Origin: Anarhynchus alexandrinus
Taxonomy: Eukaryota; Chordata; Aves; Charadriiformes; Charadriidae
Length of the DNA stretch: 64,000 nt
NCBI GenBank assembly: GCA_008711295.1
Contig: VUYV01000147.1
Location: 1,965,772 to 2,029,771, forward strand
Reading direction: 5' to 3'
Every line of letters begins with the position of its first letter. Position 1 is the first letter of the stretch. Made by a program: the position numbers and the translations under genes. The notes beneath the pieces were generated by a model. The model worked only from the letters and a program-made list of their open reading frames with translations, did no database searches and had not been told where the DNA came from. Shown here piece by piece: positions 27,901 through 40,088 of the stretch.

Positions 27901-28674
27901 TTCATCTAGCTGTCAAGGCAATAGGACCACACAACACATGGAATTCAAGGCCTGCAACTGAAAGCACACTCGCGTCTTAAAAACAAGATAAATAACAATC
28001 AGAAAGGCTTATTAAGATTATGATGGGTACCCCATATATTGAGAGCTGCAAACCTAAGCCAGAAGTCTTCCTAAAGGATAAGCTGTGGTTCCACAACAAG
28101 CCTTTAAGTCTCAAGTAAGTACACGCATGTCACTAGGATGCTATACGGTACCAAGCTGAAATACCAGTACCATTTCTCCAAGCTTGGTCAGAGACTGGGA
28201 GCAACACAGGTGTAAGAGCAAAGCACTGCACCTGCAGTAACTCACCCTTCTTGGCACTTACTATTACCTTCTGCATTGCAACCCATAAGGAAGTACCGAC
28301 AGACCCCACAAAGCCTGCCTGCACCCTGCCCTTCCAGGCAAGCAGAGGAAAGACACAACCACAGCCCGCTGCCTCGCTGCAGCATGCTGCCCACCCCAAA
28401 ACTGAACAGACATCTTCCAGCAGCGGCATAGCTGCTTACGCCCGCCTGACATTTTGATCAAGAACAAAGAAGTATATCTTTCCACCTACAATCAGAAGGG
28501 TTTGCAAAGAAAAGGAGGAAAAAAAAGAATATTCCCATGTATGTGTTTAATGTATCAATCTGGTATTTGGGGGGGAATATAAACCCTCTAGCCTGCTGTG
28601 AATTTGGTCACTGCCTCACTGTTTCATGGATCAGGCTAGGGAAAAATGACACGGGAATAAGGAAACCAGTCAGA

Positions 28675-28696
28675 TTTTTTTTTAAAAAAAAAAAAA
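28675..28696. repeat. T9-A13 tract
   Basis: Nine T followed by thirteen A form a self-complementary homopolymer dyad. It is low-complexity intronic sequence and may be variable in length or an assembly hotspot. Confidence 0.6.
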
Positions 28697-30979
28697 GTAA
28701 TGAAAGAGAGAGATCTGAAAAGTAGTTTCTCCTACCCTGCTTTTCTTCCTGGTCAAAGGAGGCCACCTAAGTGAGTGCTCCTAATGCTGACTTCACTCCT
28801 CAACTGTAGCATTAGGTTTCCTCTTTTGGGGAAAACGATCTTAACCCACAGGACGAACCCATGGTGACAGCAGCAGCGTGACTCGTGCATTTTCCTCCAC
28901 GAGGGCGCAGATCCAGAGGCCCAGCTTTCTCACAGCAGGGAGTGAGAAACCACCATCTCCATGGCAGGCGGTCATCCCCACCATCAATAACTATACCAGT
29001 GAGTGGATACCTCATTAAAACAAGAGCTGCACCCATAAAGCCTTAGATTTTTTTGGCTTATTGATCACAAAGAGGAAGAGATTTGTCAGGCTGCTGCTTC
29101 TTGGGTGATGACACTAGATCCACCTCGCCAGTAGAGCTGAGGAACACAACCGCCTGCGGCTGCATCAGGCACCTGCCGAGACACAGAGGGGATAAGCCAG
29201 GTGCCATACAGGGAGTTTTACCATTTTTCTCAACATTGGTTATGCTCCAGCTTTCCTTCAATGCCTACTGGAAAGCAAAGGGAAATTGAGTCCCTTGGTC
29301 CCTCATTTCCATGATAATTATCATTTGTGAACATCTCTAGCTGCCTGGAGCAGCAATTTCTTGTGTCAGATCATGTTGCAAAGACTCACACTAATATCCC
29401 ACCTTTGAAACACTCACCCAGATGGATGACTGCAGGGAGACGCTCTGGCTGCAGTACCCATCTATAAGATTCTCACCATTTTGTTGATAACCTTTCTAAA
29501 AAATGTTATTCCCCAACCCAAATCACTCTCCAGTGAGTTCACCTCTATTTGAATAGAGGAACTTATTCCCCAACACTGTAAGGGATTTGCAAGCTATCCA
29601 CTGAAATCAGGACCATAAGCTAGTCAAATATTTACTAGAGCAAATCCCAGCCAATTTTACTCTTTCAAAATCCTGGATACACAAAGCAACAAAGGCGTAT
29701 TCCTATACAGCAAAACAAGGACTGTTCCAATCAATTCTAAGTCACTTCAGCTCCAAAAGGAATCACTTGTCATTTTGGCAGTAGACGTGACAAATCCAAA
29801 TGGGAGTGTGGCCACTGGTGCACTGAGAACAGGACACTGGGCAAAGGCAAGGAGTGAGACTCAGAGACTGTGCCTCATAACTGACTTCGAGAAAACAGGT
29901 TTTCTAGAAGTGTTTCTTTTTCATAACATAATACACAACAAGAAAAAAGGGTAATTAATTTAATTGAAGTACAGAATTTCCTTCCAAGCCCAAGATTTTT
30001 GATCCATTATTTAAAATAAAAAAAAAGAAAAAATGAAAAAAAAGGGAAAGCCATCACACAGCATTTTATCTATGAGCAGTCCCATCAGCTTCAATAAACT
30101 CTTCACAGGACCAACATTACTTTCCTGTTTAGATCCTTAGAATATTTTTTGTATATTTATGAACATTTTCCAGGGAAAAGGATGAAAGAGAAAGCAGCCT
30201 AAAATGCACTAGGACTTACATATTGTTAACCATGACTCAAAGACATATATTCCTGATGAAGTAATTTTCTTTCAGAAAGTATATATGCACACATACTTTT
30301 CTTGGTATTTTCTACTGCCTTCTCCATTAATCTCCTGAAGCCTGCAAGTGTTTACATTCACATTCAGAAGAACTACATTAGCAAAATACTATTCCCACAC
30401 TATGTAAACACTTGCTGATAAATATGCTGGGAGGGTTCATCAATATGCATTTTAAGTATCATCCAAAAACAGGCCCTTAGTCTGGGTCACAGTATTTGAG
30501 GCAAACCATAATCGATTAATGGGCACCTACTCCTCTTAGAGGTCCATCATTATGCGTTAATACAAGAAATGTACGACTACTTAATGGGAGAATAATAATT
30601 GTGGCGTGTAAAGTAAACACACGGTAAAAGCCTGTTATTGAGTCTAAGCGTTAATCATCTTATTTCATCACCTAGAGGAGAGTTACTAAAGGATGCATCC
30701 TTTAGCACCGTAATATTGCAAAGACATCGCCAACACACAGGTTACCCCCTCCCGCCAAAAAAACAACTTTGTAGTAGTATATGATGAGGTACAGAGAGGA
30801 AACTCCACTGCACAGATTGAGAGACAAAAATGAGTTACTAGCACACCTTTGCCACCCGGCAGCACTTCTTAATCATAATAACCTGAGACGATAAATTAAT
30901 ACACAGAGAGCCTGGAACATTCCAGTAAATCACCCAAGATCTGGGGAGGGAGGAAATAAATGAGGTTTGAAGCCGTGAA

Positions 30980-31660
30980 AGCCGACTAAGCAATCCGCTC
31001 AGCGGTGCCGGCTGGTTAAACGCGACACCGCCGGGGCTCGCAGGGGCCGGGCCCGCCCCGAGCCGCCGCTGGCGGGCAGGTCCCGGGGGGCAGGTCCCCG
31101 CGGCCGCCCCGCGCCTCCCGGACACAGGACACACACATCCCGGCGGCGGGGCCGCCCCTCACCTCCCGCGCTGCGATGCCGGGCTGGCTCTGTAAACAAC
31201 CCAGCGGGAAAACGGCTCCTCCGGCGGCGGCACCACCNNNNNNNNNNNNNNNNNNNNNNNNNNNNNNNNNNNNNNNNNNNNNNNNNNNNNNNNNNNNNNN
31301 NNNNNNNNNNNNNNNNNNNNNNNNNNNNNNNNNNNNNNNNNNNNNNNNNNNNNNNNNNNNNNNNNNNNNNNNNGCCCGGCCCGCCGCTGGGCCCCGCCCC
31401 GGCGATCCCGCCTCCCGCTCGGCCCCGCCCGGCCGCCCCGGCCTCCGCGGATCGCGGTCGCCCCCGCGGGCAGGGGGGGTTTGCTGGCTGCGGGTGGGCT
31501 CATGGCTCCGGGAGCGGGACCGTGCCGGAGCACTGGGCGGGGAGGGAGGGGCGCGCTTTTCCTGAGCCGCTTGCCGGGCCCCAGCGCCCACCCGCCGCGG
31601 TGCCGGTGAGCCCTGGCGTGGGGAAAGGGGTCGGTCTGTCTGCGGGGCCGCAAAAATGCA
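30980..31660 (-). promoter_or_regulatory. NCOA7: CpG island: likely proximal NCOA7 promoter and untranslated first exon
   Basis: Base composition changes sharply from AT-rich to GC- and CpG-rich with many CCGCC and GGCGG blocks, then back again near 31660. No TATA box stands out, as is usual for CpG-island promoters. On the minus strand a consensus donor, GGAG followed by GTGAGG, puts an exon end at 31163, a plausible 3' end for an untranslated first exon that would splice to 12127. A 136-base N gap lies within the presumed exon or promoter. That it serves NCOA7 is inferred from orientation and position. It could also be bidirectional. Confidence 0.6.
31238..31373. other. Assembly gap within CpG island
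   Basis: A run of 136 N sits in the most GC-rich part of the island. ORFs spanning it are artefacts of reading through N. The gap may hide the core promoter. Confidence 0.98.
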
Positions 31661-34600
31661 GAGTATGGCGTATTTCTTCATAAAGCCCAAGCACCGGGCT
31701 CTGCCCCTGGAGAGGAGTTTTCTCAAGGGCAGCACTAAAACAAAACAAACAATTTTGGAAATTGAGGTTAACCAAAGCCTTTTAGATCCATGGGAAACTG
31801 AACAGCCTGCAAACTTTATCTGCCGTTTCCACGCTGCCAGCGTGCCGCCTTCTTCACCCAAGCCCCAAAACCCAAAAGCCACTGCAGTTACCAGCAACTC
31901 CATTCCCTTACCTGAGATAACTTCAGGTAACCCTTCTACACGTTTGCGGCTAGCCCAAACTAGACCTGGCTTCCCATTCCCTCCTTCCGTCAGTAATCAG
32001 CTCTGAAAGACTCGAAAGCTTAGGGAAAGGCCTACAGTGTTGTAACATCATTAAATCCCAAATTCTGCAAGACAAAAGCCTAAAGATAGGCAGATACCCA
32101 CATAAATAAAAAGTTAAGGTAACACAAAGTGTACACATATACATACAGATGCTAAGAGACTGCGACAACATAAAATAGCAAGCGGTGCGCAGGTGGCTCA
32201 AGATAAAAATTATTATTTTTTTTAGTATTCATAATGTAACAAATCCATCAATTTTTAATTTTAAGTATGAGAGGTATTTGTCAGAGGCCTATCCCCTAAC
32301 CTAACAGCTGCTTAAAGATCCTTTTCAAAATCATATGTGTCGATGTCAGAAAGCAACTCCAATATGGACACGCAGCCATCTCCCACCACTACCCCTACCC
32401 TGCTCGTAGCGTTTGCCTTCTACCACTCAGTGACAGTACTGAGAAAATAACTGTCTCAACTCCTCCACTAAATTTGCTGCTGTACTTCCAGCTAAAATTG
32501 AAGTTTGCGTCCATTTTTTTCCCCCAAACAGTTTATTTTACAAGACACAGATTTCCTTTAAAACATAGTCTCCTGCTTACAGGATATATTTTGATAGCAT
32601 ACTGCAGTGACTACATCTTATATCTATGCTATTACCCAGGCAAAAGATGGGCAAATGCAAAGGTACTTTGGTTAAAATCTGAGAGACCTCACTGGCACAA
32701 GGGTTTTCCAGCACAGCACAAAAGAATGGGGCCCTGGTCTCAGTTACTCTTCCAGCACTGCTTAGGTAAAAAAAAAAAAAAAAAAAAGGGAAAAAAAAAA
32801 GAGAAAGAAAACAGCAGATACTAAAATAGTACCATTTACTTGACTTCTTTTGCCAAATTGCATAAGATACGCAGCCCCATCCATCAAAGTGGTGGAAACC
32901 CTAGTTATCTCTTAGCTGAACTTGCATGACAATGACAGTGACTAACACCTTATTTTAGCTCCAGGAAAAGTTGTCCCTGTCCTAATATACCAGTTCACTG
33001 TCCATCACCATTCCAAGCACGGTCACCTCTGTTGTAATGTGTAGAAAGCTCTATAAGGACAATGCACAGATTCCATATAGCAGACAAAGAAACTACCCGT
33101 TTCTACAGTACTTACATTGCCCCAAGCACTTCAAATACCTATTCTAGCCTACTGGCATGGGGAAGAAATCATTCAAACACCTGTCAGAGCAGCAGAATAA
33201 GCAGGCTAGGACCAGAACAGAAGCATCATACAAGTTCTGGTTCCGGCACTATGGGTTATTGCCTGGAGCTCAGCCCACCGAGTTCATGTCATTGGCAGAA
33301 ACCACGTGAGTAGGATGTAATATACCATTTTATTTTACTGAGTCTGGAAGTAAGAGGTAATGCCTGACTATCTGTTACAACGACGAACATGAGACAGACA
33401 GATAGATAGACAGATATACACATCACCTTTGAAATAAAATCTTTGAAATAAAATTTAGTTTTGGTCCCTCTACAGCATACAGGATAAGAAGACAGTCTGG
33501 ATGGTTCGCTCTTTTCCATGGCGATTCATTTGAATACAAATGATCTAACATTGTTTAATTCATTGTCTTTGTGATATCAATGCTTAGAATATCTTTACCT
33601 GAGAAAATATTAAATTCATGTCACTCATTCATTTCAGGATTGCGCAAATTTGTTTTATCACTGATTGCACTATTTTAATGGAGATAAAATGCAAGTTTGC
33701 TATATTAATCACTTCCAAATCGTGAATTTTTACCCTAGAAAAAGATTTCTCACACAAACTCACGTGCATAATGACACATGGAAGACAGAATAGACTTGGG
33801 ATACTTAAGTACAATGTTTAAATGGGTTTTGATCTTCCACAATATACAGTTCAGTGTATATTAATAGAGCTGCATACATTACAAAGAAAAAAATTGTCAC
33901 AGGTACAGTATATTTATGGCCCCTGCACTCAGATCAGTTTACACTAGTATCAGAAAAAAATATTGTATTGCTCATGTGTGGTTCATGTAATTTTTTTTTA
34001 ACATCCGCAACTGTTAGCTTATGGCTTGTTTATTTAAGAAAGACAATCTGCCATAAAGAATTGCACTGATGAGCTTGAATACCCTAACAGTCCAGTTTTG
34101 AAAAGGTATAAAAGTAAAGGTGACGCCATTCTTTTCTTTTTCCATTAGCAGTCATCCTATTTCTCCCAATTACTCTTACAATTATTCACCATGAAGTAGT
34201 CACAAAATAGGTTTCATACAGACAGACTTTTATGCATAATTGAGGCTCTGCTTGATCCTACCAAGCACTGGGGGCTGACTTCTTTAACAATACATTGCTA
34301 TTTTTAGCCTGGTTTCTTTAGTTTATGTAATGATGAATTTTCTGAGTGTCCCCAGCTAACCCTGTAACTTTGAATTGATTGTCTAGATATAACTCAATTT
34401 GACAGAGGTACTGAAAATTTCTACAAGTTTCACAAAAATGAAAGAGAAAGAAATCAGAGCTCGAAACTTCTGTAAGAAGTTCTCCCCTAATAACTGATTC
34501 TGTACATCCATTTCTACTGTCTACTTGAGCAAACCAGAAGTTGCTTCCAAAATGCTCTGCAGAAGAAAGACTGCAAAAAGAAAAAAAAGAAATTTACTGA

Positions 34601-37164
34601 GCTACATGAGATGATGAAAAAGTCATATATGTTTCAACTAAGGTATTTTGTTGAGCTCAGTGGACACTGGATGAAGCACACCACCGTCATACATTATCCC
34701 AAACCCCAGAATCACGTGCATTTTAACACAGGCTAAGATAAAAAAAGCTGACACAGGTTTTCCTGGATCAAATAAGGTGTCAGGGGAAGAAGAGAAGATC
34801 AACGAAAACAATACAAGAACTTTTAAAAATATTTATAAAAATACTGCTGGTGAGTTACTCCCCCGTTTTTCTTCAAGATCTTTAAAATATTTTCTGTAAA
34901 TAGTAGATGATTAGTCTGCACAGTATTAAGACATGACACTGCAAATTCTCACAGACTGCCCCCTAGCTCTATTTAAATTAAACTACAAGAAGATAGAGCA
35001 AGTCACTGTACAGCTAGGAAGGTATCTTGGAGCTAGGAGTACCAGAACTGCTGTACCATTTGGACAACATCTTTTGAGATTTTCCTTAGATTATTTCCAT
35101 AAAAAAACGATTACAGTGAAAATAGATATAAGAAATATAAACTACAATAGTATTTTTCCCCCAGAAAATCATTATAATCTAACAGTTAAGCAACCTTTCT
35201 GACTATACGTGGAAATTAAATATAAAATAGCAAAAGAGTGTGCATCATCTTTTCCCTCCCTCTCCAGTCCTCTCCACCTCCCTGAAACTGGGATGATGTA
35301 CATTTTAAATCACACTAACTTAAAGAAGAAAAGCTGATGTCAAGACTTTCCAGACCAAATAAACAGTTGAGGAAAGAGAGGAGTGATCAATGCACACATA
35401 GTTATAAATATCGTTTACAGCTTCCGTGCAAATCAAGCATTTTCACAACTGCTGAAGTGTGTACCCCAGGTACTGAAGACAGTTTGAACTTACCATTATA
35501 TAGTGGAAACGTACCCAAATAATATATTTTCAGTAAATTAGTACATTACCTTGATGTTATTCTTACTCATTTTTACATAGTAAGCCTACTGTCACACACC
35601 AATTAACATGGCAAATTAAAGTAATAATAATATGTAATATATTCATATGGAACAGACGAGTTAATTGCATGCTGCTTTACGCTTGCATTTAAAGTAATTG
35701 CTCTGATTTTTCAGGTTCCAAAATTCAGCTTTGCATACCAAACTCTGAAAGCTGGGGTACAGTACCTCTAACATTGAATGCTACTCACTTGGTTTTACTG
35801 ACTTACTGCTGTTCCGTTGTGTTAAGTGAAAAGAAACATCGGCCTCCGACATTCCTTTCCTGGCGCTTTTGGGAAGATCATTCTTCTCCAGCTAGCATCA
35901 CAGGGATCCAGGCACAGGCACTGGCTGCTTCTGCGCTGGCAGGAGGCTGAATCGCTGACAGTTTCACTGATGTGTGTCTCTATCGGATATAGGAAGCCAG
36001 AGAAGAGGCGTAATCTTTTGTCAGTGCACATGACTTGTACAGAAAAGAAAGCTATTTCTAAAAATAACTAGCCAGCATATGACTCTCAATGCTACTTTCC
36101 TAGTGGTCTAGTGGTCAGTCCCCTGCCCCCCACAACCTGGAAAAGACTTCTTACTTCAGTAAAATTTCTCTAGTGCATACATTAGAGTTTACACTACTCT
36201 TATGGCTGTAATCAACAACTCTTTCACTGCTTAACAGAAATTCAGTATGATATACTACACATATTGAAAATAATGTGCTCATTATCAAGCATAACAGAGC
36301 AAGAATTATTTGTTTCTACATCTAACAGTTTCCTAAGGCATGGACAAAACACATTTGCCCACCCTACCATCAGCCATAACATCCCATCTTTCACAGGCTT
36401 GGCTACTTTTCTGAAATTGTCAGGGGGATTATTTTGTCTCTATCATTCATCTTAAAAACCAGGGGGCTCACCCCTGCCTTCGTCTGAGGTGTCGCACAAC
36501 AGAAGCTCCCTAAGAACAAACAGTGGCAATGAACCTTCTGTAACACACATCTTCAACACTGCAAAGGCAGCTGATGTGGCCCAACCCTAGTTTTAACCTA
36601 GCTGTCTCAAGTGCTCTTAGCATCACAGCCACAGAAGCACAGAAATCAGTACTCCTCCAAAACCCACCTGAGAAGCACCCAGGATGGGAAAGCCTATGCT
36701 TTTAACCATGACACTGTGGACCTAGCGAAGCATATGAATTCCTTTAAAGCTAGCTCAGTTTTTGCAGTATACAACCACCTTAATATTTGGTTGGTGTTCC
36801 TTACAGGTTCTGAGTTACGGGAAACTAGCTCCCACTTTGCCTTTCTCTTCAACAGGGGGCACAGATTGTCTTCTGGGACCAAGTGACTTTTCTCACCTAA
36901 ACACGTCCCCCTCTTTGCAGTGGCCTCCGGCCACCATGGTGCCTCAGTCTGAGCTGTGCCCTGCCTCCAGCGCTGCACAGCTTTGTCTCCTCAAGGCCTG
37001 AAATGCTCTGGTCTTACCAAAGAAGCTGCTATTGATATACACATGTGAAATGCAGTTCTTGCAGTATATAAGACATTAGACTGTATCTAATAGGACCTGA
37101 TTGTAATTGCAGAGTAAAATTGCTCAGTTTGGACAAAAGAAAGCTCCATCTCAATCAATATACA
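31661..37164. other. Non-coding stretch between the CpG island and the CR1 copies
   Basis: AT-rich DNA, intronic if the distal NCOA7 promoter at about 39.5 kb is real and otherwise intergenic. I see no recognisable exon or RNA gene. It contains an A-rich tract at 32767-32808, short GATA/CAGA repeats near 33393-33415, and a 116-codon plus-strand ORF starting at 31656 that diverges from the island. Confidence 0.55.
32767..32808 (+). repeat. A-rich low-complexity tract
   Basis: A long A-run interrupted by GGG and then by GAG. No LINE body precedes it, so I treat it as simple sequence and not as a retrotransposon tail. Confidence 0.7.
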
Positions 37165-38178
37165 CATTTTCACATAATCGTTATGGCTGGAAAAGACCTT
37201 TAACATCATCAAGTCCAACTGTTATCTAACTCTACCAAGCACACTTCTAAACCATGTCCCTGAGCACCATAACTAGACGGCCTCACCAGTGCCGAGTGCA
37301 GTGGGACAATCACTTCCCTAGTCCTGCTGGCCACACCATTTCTGATACAAGCCAGGATGCTATTGGCCTTCTTGGCTACCTGGGCACACTGCTGGCTCAT
37401 ATTCAGCCGGCTGTCAACCAACACCCCTAGGTCCTTTTCTGCCAGGCAGCCTTCCAGCCACTCCTCCCCAACACTGTAGCGTTGCATGGGGTTGTGGTGG
37501 CCCAGTTGCAGGACCCAGCACTTGGCCTTGTTGAAGCTCATACTATTGGCCTCGGCCCATCAATCCAGCCTACCCAGGTCCCTCTGAAGAGCCCTCCTAC
37601 CCTCAAGCAGATCAACGCTCCCACCTAACTTGGTGTCTTCTGCAAACTTGCTGAGAGTGCTCTCAATCCCCTCATGAAGATCATTAACAAAGATATTAAA
37701 CAGGAGTGGCCCCAACACTGAGCCCTGTGGACCACCACTTGTGACTAGCTGCCAACTGGATTTAACTCCATTCACCACTACTCTCTGAGCTCAGCCATCC
37801 AGCCAGTGTTTGATCCAGCAGAGTGTACACCTGTAGCCTTGGGTAGCCAGTTTTTCCATGAGAATGCTGTGAGGAACAGTATCGAAGGCTTTACTGAAGT
37901 CCAGGTAAATAACATCCACAGCTTTTCCCTTATCCACCAAGCAGGTCACCTTATCATAGGAGATCAGGTTCTTTAAGCAGGACCTGCCCTTCATGAACCT
38001 GTGTTGACTGGGCCTGATCGTCTGGTTGTCCTGTAAATAGTATGTAATGGCACTCAAGTTGATCTGCTCCATAAGCTTCCCCAGCACCGAGGTCAGACCG
38101 ACAGGTCTGTCGCTCCCCTGATCCTCCTTACGGCCCTTCTTGTAGATGGGCATTACACGTGGTAATCTTTTGTTCAAG
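37165..38178 (-). mobile_element. CR1 LINE copy, minus strand, internally deleted and frame-broken
   Basis: Reading leftward, the minus strand encodes CR1 reverse transcriptase from an IYKKGRKED motif (about 38155), through DFSKAFDTVPHSIL (37890 region) and [15 protein letters not shown], to [14 protein letters not shown] (about 37280). The frame is broken near 37785 and 37550. The catalytic box reads F-A-E-D in place of F-A-D-D. After ALVRP the sequence jumps to a CR1 3' untranslated end ('ggacttgatgatgttaaagg' on the minus strand), ending near 37165. Several hundred bases of the C-terminal coding region are therefore missing. The 5' end is truncated, as is normal for CR1. Confidence 0.9.
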
Positions 38179-38496
38179 CCTGCTACTGTGAAGGTTTTGG
38201 GATGAAATGAACAATTGGCTGAACAGGGACTTTAGTGAGACAGAAACCAAACACCTACACTTCCTGAGTACATCCCTGAGGAAAGTGGTCTCCATAAGTT
38301 TGTTTTCAGACTTTAAAGCTTTTAAAGATAAGCTAATGCGTATTTGCAGAGTCTGCAAGCATACAGTCTGAAGCTTATCTATCTTAACACGGACAAGGTT
38401 TCATATATAATGCATTTCAGAGGCAGAGGGTTTTAGAACTAGAGAAATTTGCTTGTGTATAGCAAACCCTCATATTATGGACACTGCTTAAATAGG
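38179..38496. other. Unique spacer between two opposed CR1 copies
   Basis: About 320 bases of AT-rich sequence with no repeat or gene I recognise. They separate the 5'-truncated ends of the two diverging CR1 copies. Confidence 0.4.
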
Positions 38497-39018
38497 GAAA
38501 TCTGGAGTACTGCATCCAGCTCTGGAGTCCCCAACATAAGAAGGACATGGACCTGCTGGACCGTGTCCAGAGGAGAGCCACGAGGATGATCCGAGGGCTG
38601 GAGCACCTCTCCTATGAGAGGCTGAAAGAGTTGGGGCTGTTCAGCCTGGAGAAGAGAAGGCTCCGGGGAGATCTTATTGCAGTCTTCCAGTACCTAAAGG
38701 GGGCCTACAGGAGAGCTGGGGAAGGACTTTTTACTAGGGCATGTAGTGATAGGACGAGGGGGGAATGGCTTTAAACTGGAAGAGGGCAGGTTTAGATTAA
38801 ACACTAGGAAGAAGTTTTTCACTTTGAGGGTGGTGAGGCACTGGAACAGGTCGCCCAGAGAGGTTGTTGAGGCCCCATCCCTGGAGGTGTTCAAGGTCAG
38901 GCTGGATGTGGCCTTGGGCAGCCTGGTCTACTGGGAGGTGTCCCTGCCTATGGCAGGGGGGGTGGACTAGATGATCTTTAAGGTCCCTTCCAACCTAAAC
39001 CATTCTATGATTCTATGA
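38497..39018 (+). mobile_element. CR1 LINE 3' end (plus strand)
   Basis: The copy begins at a 'tctggagtactgcatccag' segment, encodes [16 protein letters not shown], then [15 protein letters not shown] and a frame-broken stretch. It ends with 'gatgatctttaaggtccctt' and the diagnostic CR1 terminus ATTCTATGATTCTATGA at 39002-39018. The 5' end is truncated and the 3' end is complete, the usual CR1 insertion form. It is less diverged from my memory of CR1 than its neighbours, suggesting a younger insertion. Confidence 0.92.
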
Positions 39019-39239
39019 AAACTACTTTTGCTACTACAGCTCGCAGATCTACTTGGCTCATGAAGTAAACACACCAGAGATCAACATGCTTATGCAGATG
39101 TCATCTGCATTGATGCCTGAGTTTTCACTCCTCTCTTAGAACCTCACCAAAAAAAGCAAAGTCACAGATTCATATTTATCATGTAAGAAGGCCGTGGCAG
39201 TGAAAAGCAAGTGAACCACCAATCGGTCCTCCCTCTGGG

Positions 39240-39870
39240 GAGGGACCCTCTGGCTTCCACTTGAGGTACGCCTTCAGATCGGCTCTCCCCCGCAGACCAA
39301 ACACCGAAAACCGGAGCAGCTGTGCTCGTTTTGTTTCCGCAGCCCGCCTGAGGACCACCGCCCGCCCCTCCCGGGGGCCGCCGGCCGGGACGCGCGGTGC
39401 AGAGCGCCTGGCTGACGAGGCCCTGCATGGAGCCATCACAGCAACACCCCGTAGGGAGGCTGCCCTGTAAGGAACAGCGTGAACAGGCAACGCGAAATGA
39501 GCAAAAATGACCCCGCTCAGCCCCGCTCCCACCGGGGGCCGCCACCCGCCCGTGGCGGCGGGACGGGCCCCGGCGGGGGGGAGGGAGTCCCGGCCCGCCC
39601 CGCGGTCCGGCGCCGTTCTCCTCACGACCCGCCCTCCGCCCCGGCCCCGCAGCTCTTGCCTGTCGGGCGGTGCGGGGAGCACCTGCTCTCACGCCTGCAC
39701 CGCCGGGCTGAGGGCAAGGCCTGAGGCTCTGTCCCGGCCGGCCGCCCACCGCCATCCCTCCTCCGGCCCAGGGCGAAGGCCCCTCACCCGCCTCGCCTGA
39801 GGCGCCCCCTCTCCTCCGCACCCTGCCGCCGCCCCCCCCCCCGTCCGTGGGGGTGGAATGGAACGTCCCT
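39240..39870 (-). promoter_or_regulatory. NCOA7: CpG island: likely distal NCOA7 promoter
   Basis: A second abrupt GC- and CpG-rich block, 8 kb upstream of the first, next to a tRNA gene. From memory, human NCOA7 uses several first exons separated by roughly this distance, with a tRNA-Glu just outside the distal one. A possible minus-strand donor is GCGG followed by GTGAGG (exon end at 39788), but I cannot choose between several candidates. ORFs on both strands here (up to 219 codons) are the expected by-product of GC-rich sequence and have no recognisable domains. Confidence 0.5.
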
Positions 39871-40011
39871 CCCTATACACAGCTGCCTCCGGAACTTGGC
39901 ACTGCCCGGAAGGGGGGAACAGAAAGAAGAGAAACCAACAAGAAAGTAATGGCGGGGGTGTGGTTATGTGACTTAACGTCTTGAGAAAAAGTGGGACAAC
40001 AAATACATAGA

Positions 40012-40083
40012 TCCCTGGTGGTCTAGTGGTTAGGATTCGGCGCTCTCACCGCCGCGGCCCGGGTTCGATTCCCGGTCAGGGAA
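40012..40083 (+). tRNA. tRNA-Glu (anticodon CTC)
   Basis: The 72-nt gene folds into a full cloverleaf. Acceptor TCCCTGG pairs with TCAGGGA (40076-40082, with G-T wobble at the last pair), and A40083 is the discriminator. The anticodon stem CGGCG (40038-40042) pairs with CGCCG around loop CTCTCAC, putting anticodon CTC at 40045-40047. The RNA polymerase III A box is TGGTCTAGTGG (40019-40029) and the B box GGTTCGATTCC (40062-40072). There is no intron and CCA is not encoded. The sequence appears identical to the standard vertebrate tRNA-Glu(CTC) as I remember it, with no defect, so it is probably functional. Confidence 0.98.
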
Positions 40084-40088
40084 GCTAA

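Larger units (their letters stand above)
12128..31162 (-). other. NCOA7: NCOA7 5' intron (between the proximal first exon and the coding exon)
   Basis: About 19 kb of AT-rich non-coding DNA between the putative first-exon donor (GTGAGG beginning at 31162) and the acceptor at 12128. Apart from the CR1 copy at 24110-24946, a hairpin-forming repeat at 13566-13603, a short ORF at 27447-27563 and poly-A or poly-T tracts (for example 28675-28696), I see no genes. ORFs in the stretch are short, mostly low-complexity and match nothing I recognise. Additional untranslated NCOA7 exons could be hidden here. Confidence 0.6.

Noticed and set aside
31016..31903. 295-codon minus-strand ORF across the proximal CpG island, and its 164- and 129-codon companions
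   Set aside because: The frame reads through 136 N positions and GC-rich sequence with few stops. There is no recognisable domain, and the expected content here is an untranslated NCOA7 exon and promoter.
33393..33415. GATA/CAGA short repeat
   Set aside because: It has only a few imperfect units, too short to call a microsatellite with confidence.
39162..39821. 219-codon minus-strand ORF and overlapping frames on both strands
   Set aside because: Several overlapping long frames on both strands of a CpG island are typical of stop-poor GC-rich DNA. The peptide is Gly/Arg/Pro-rich with no family resemblance.
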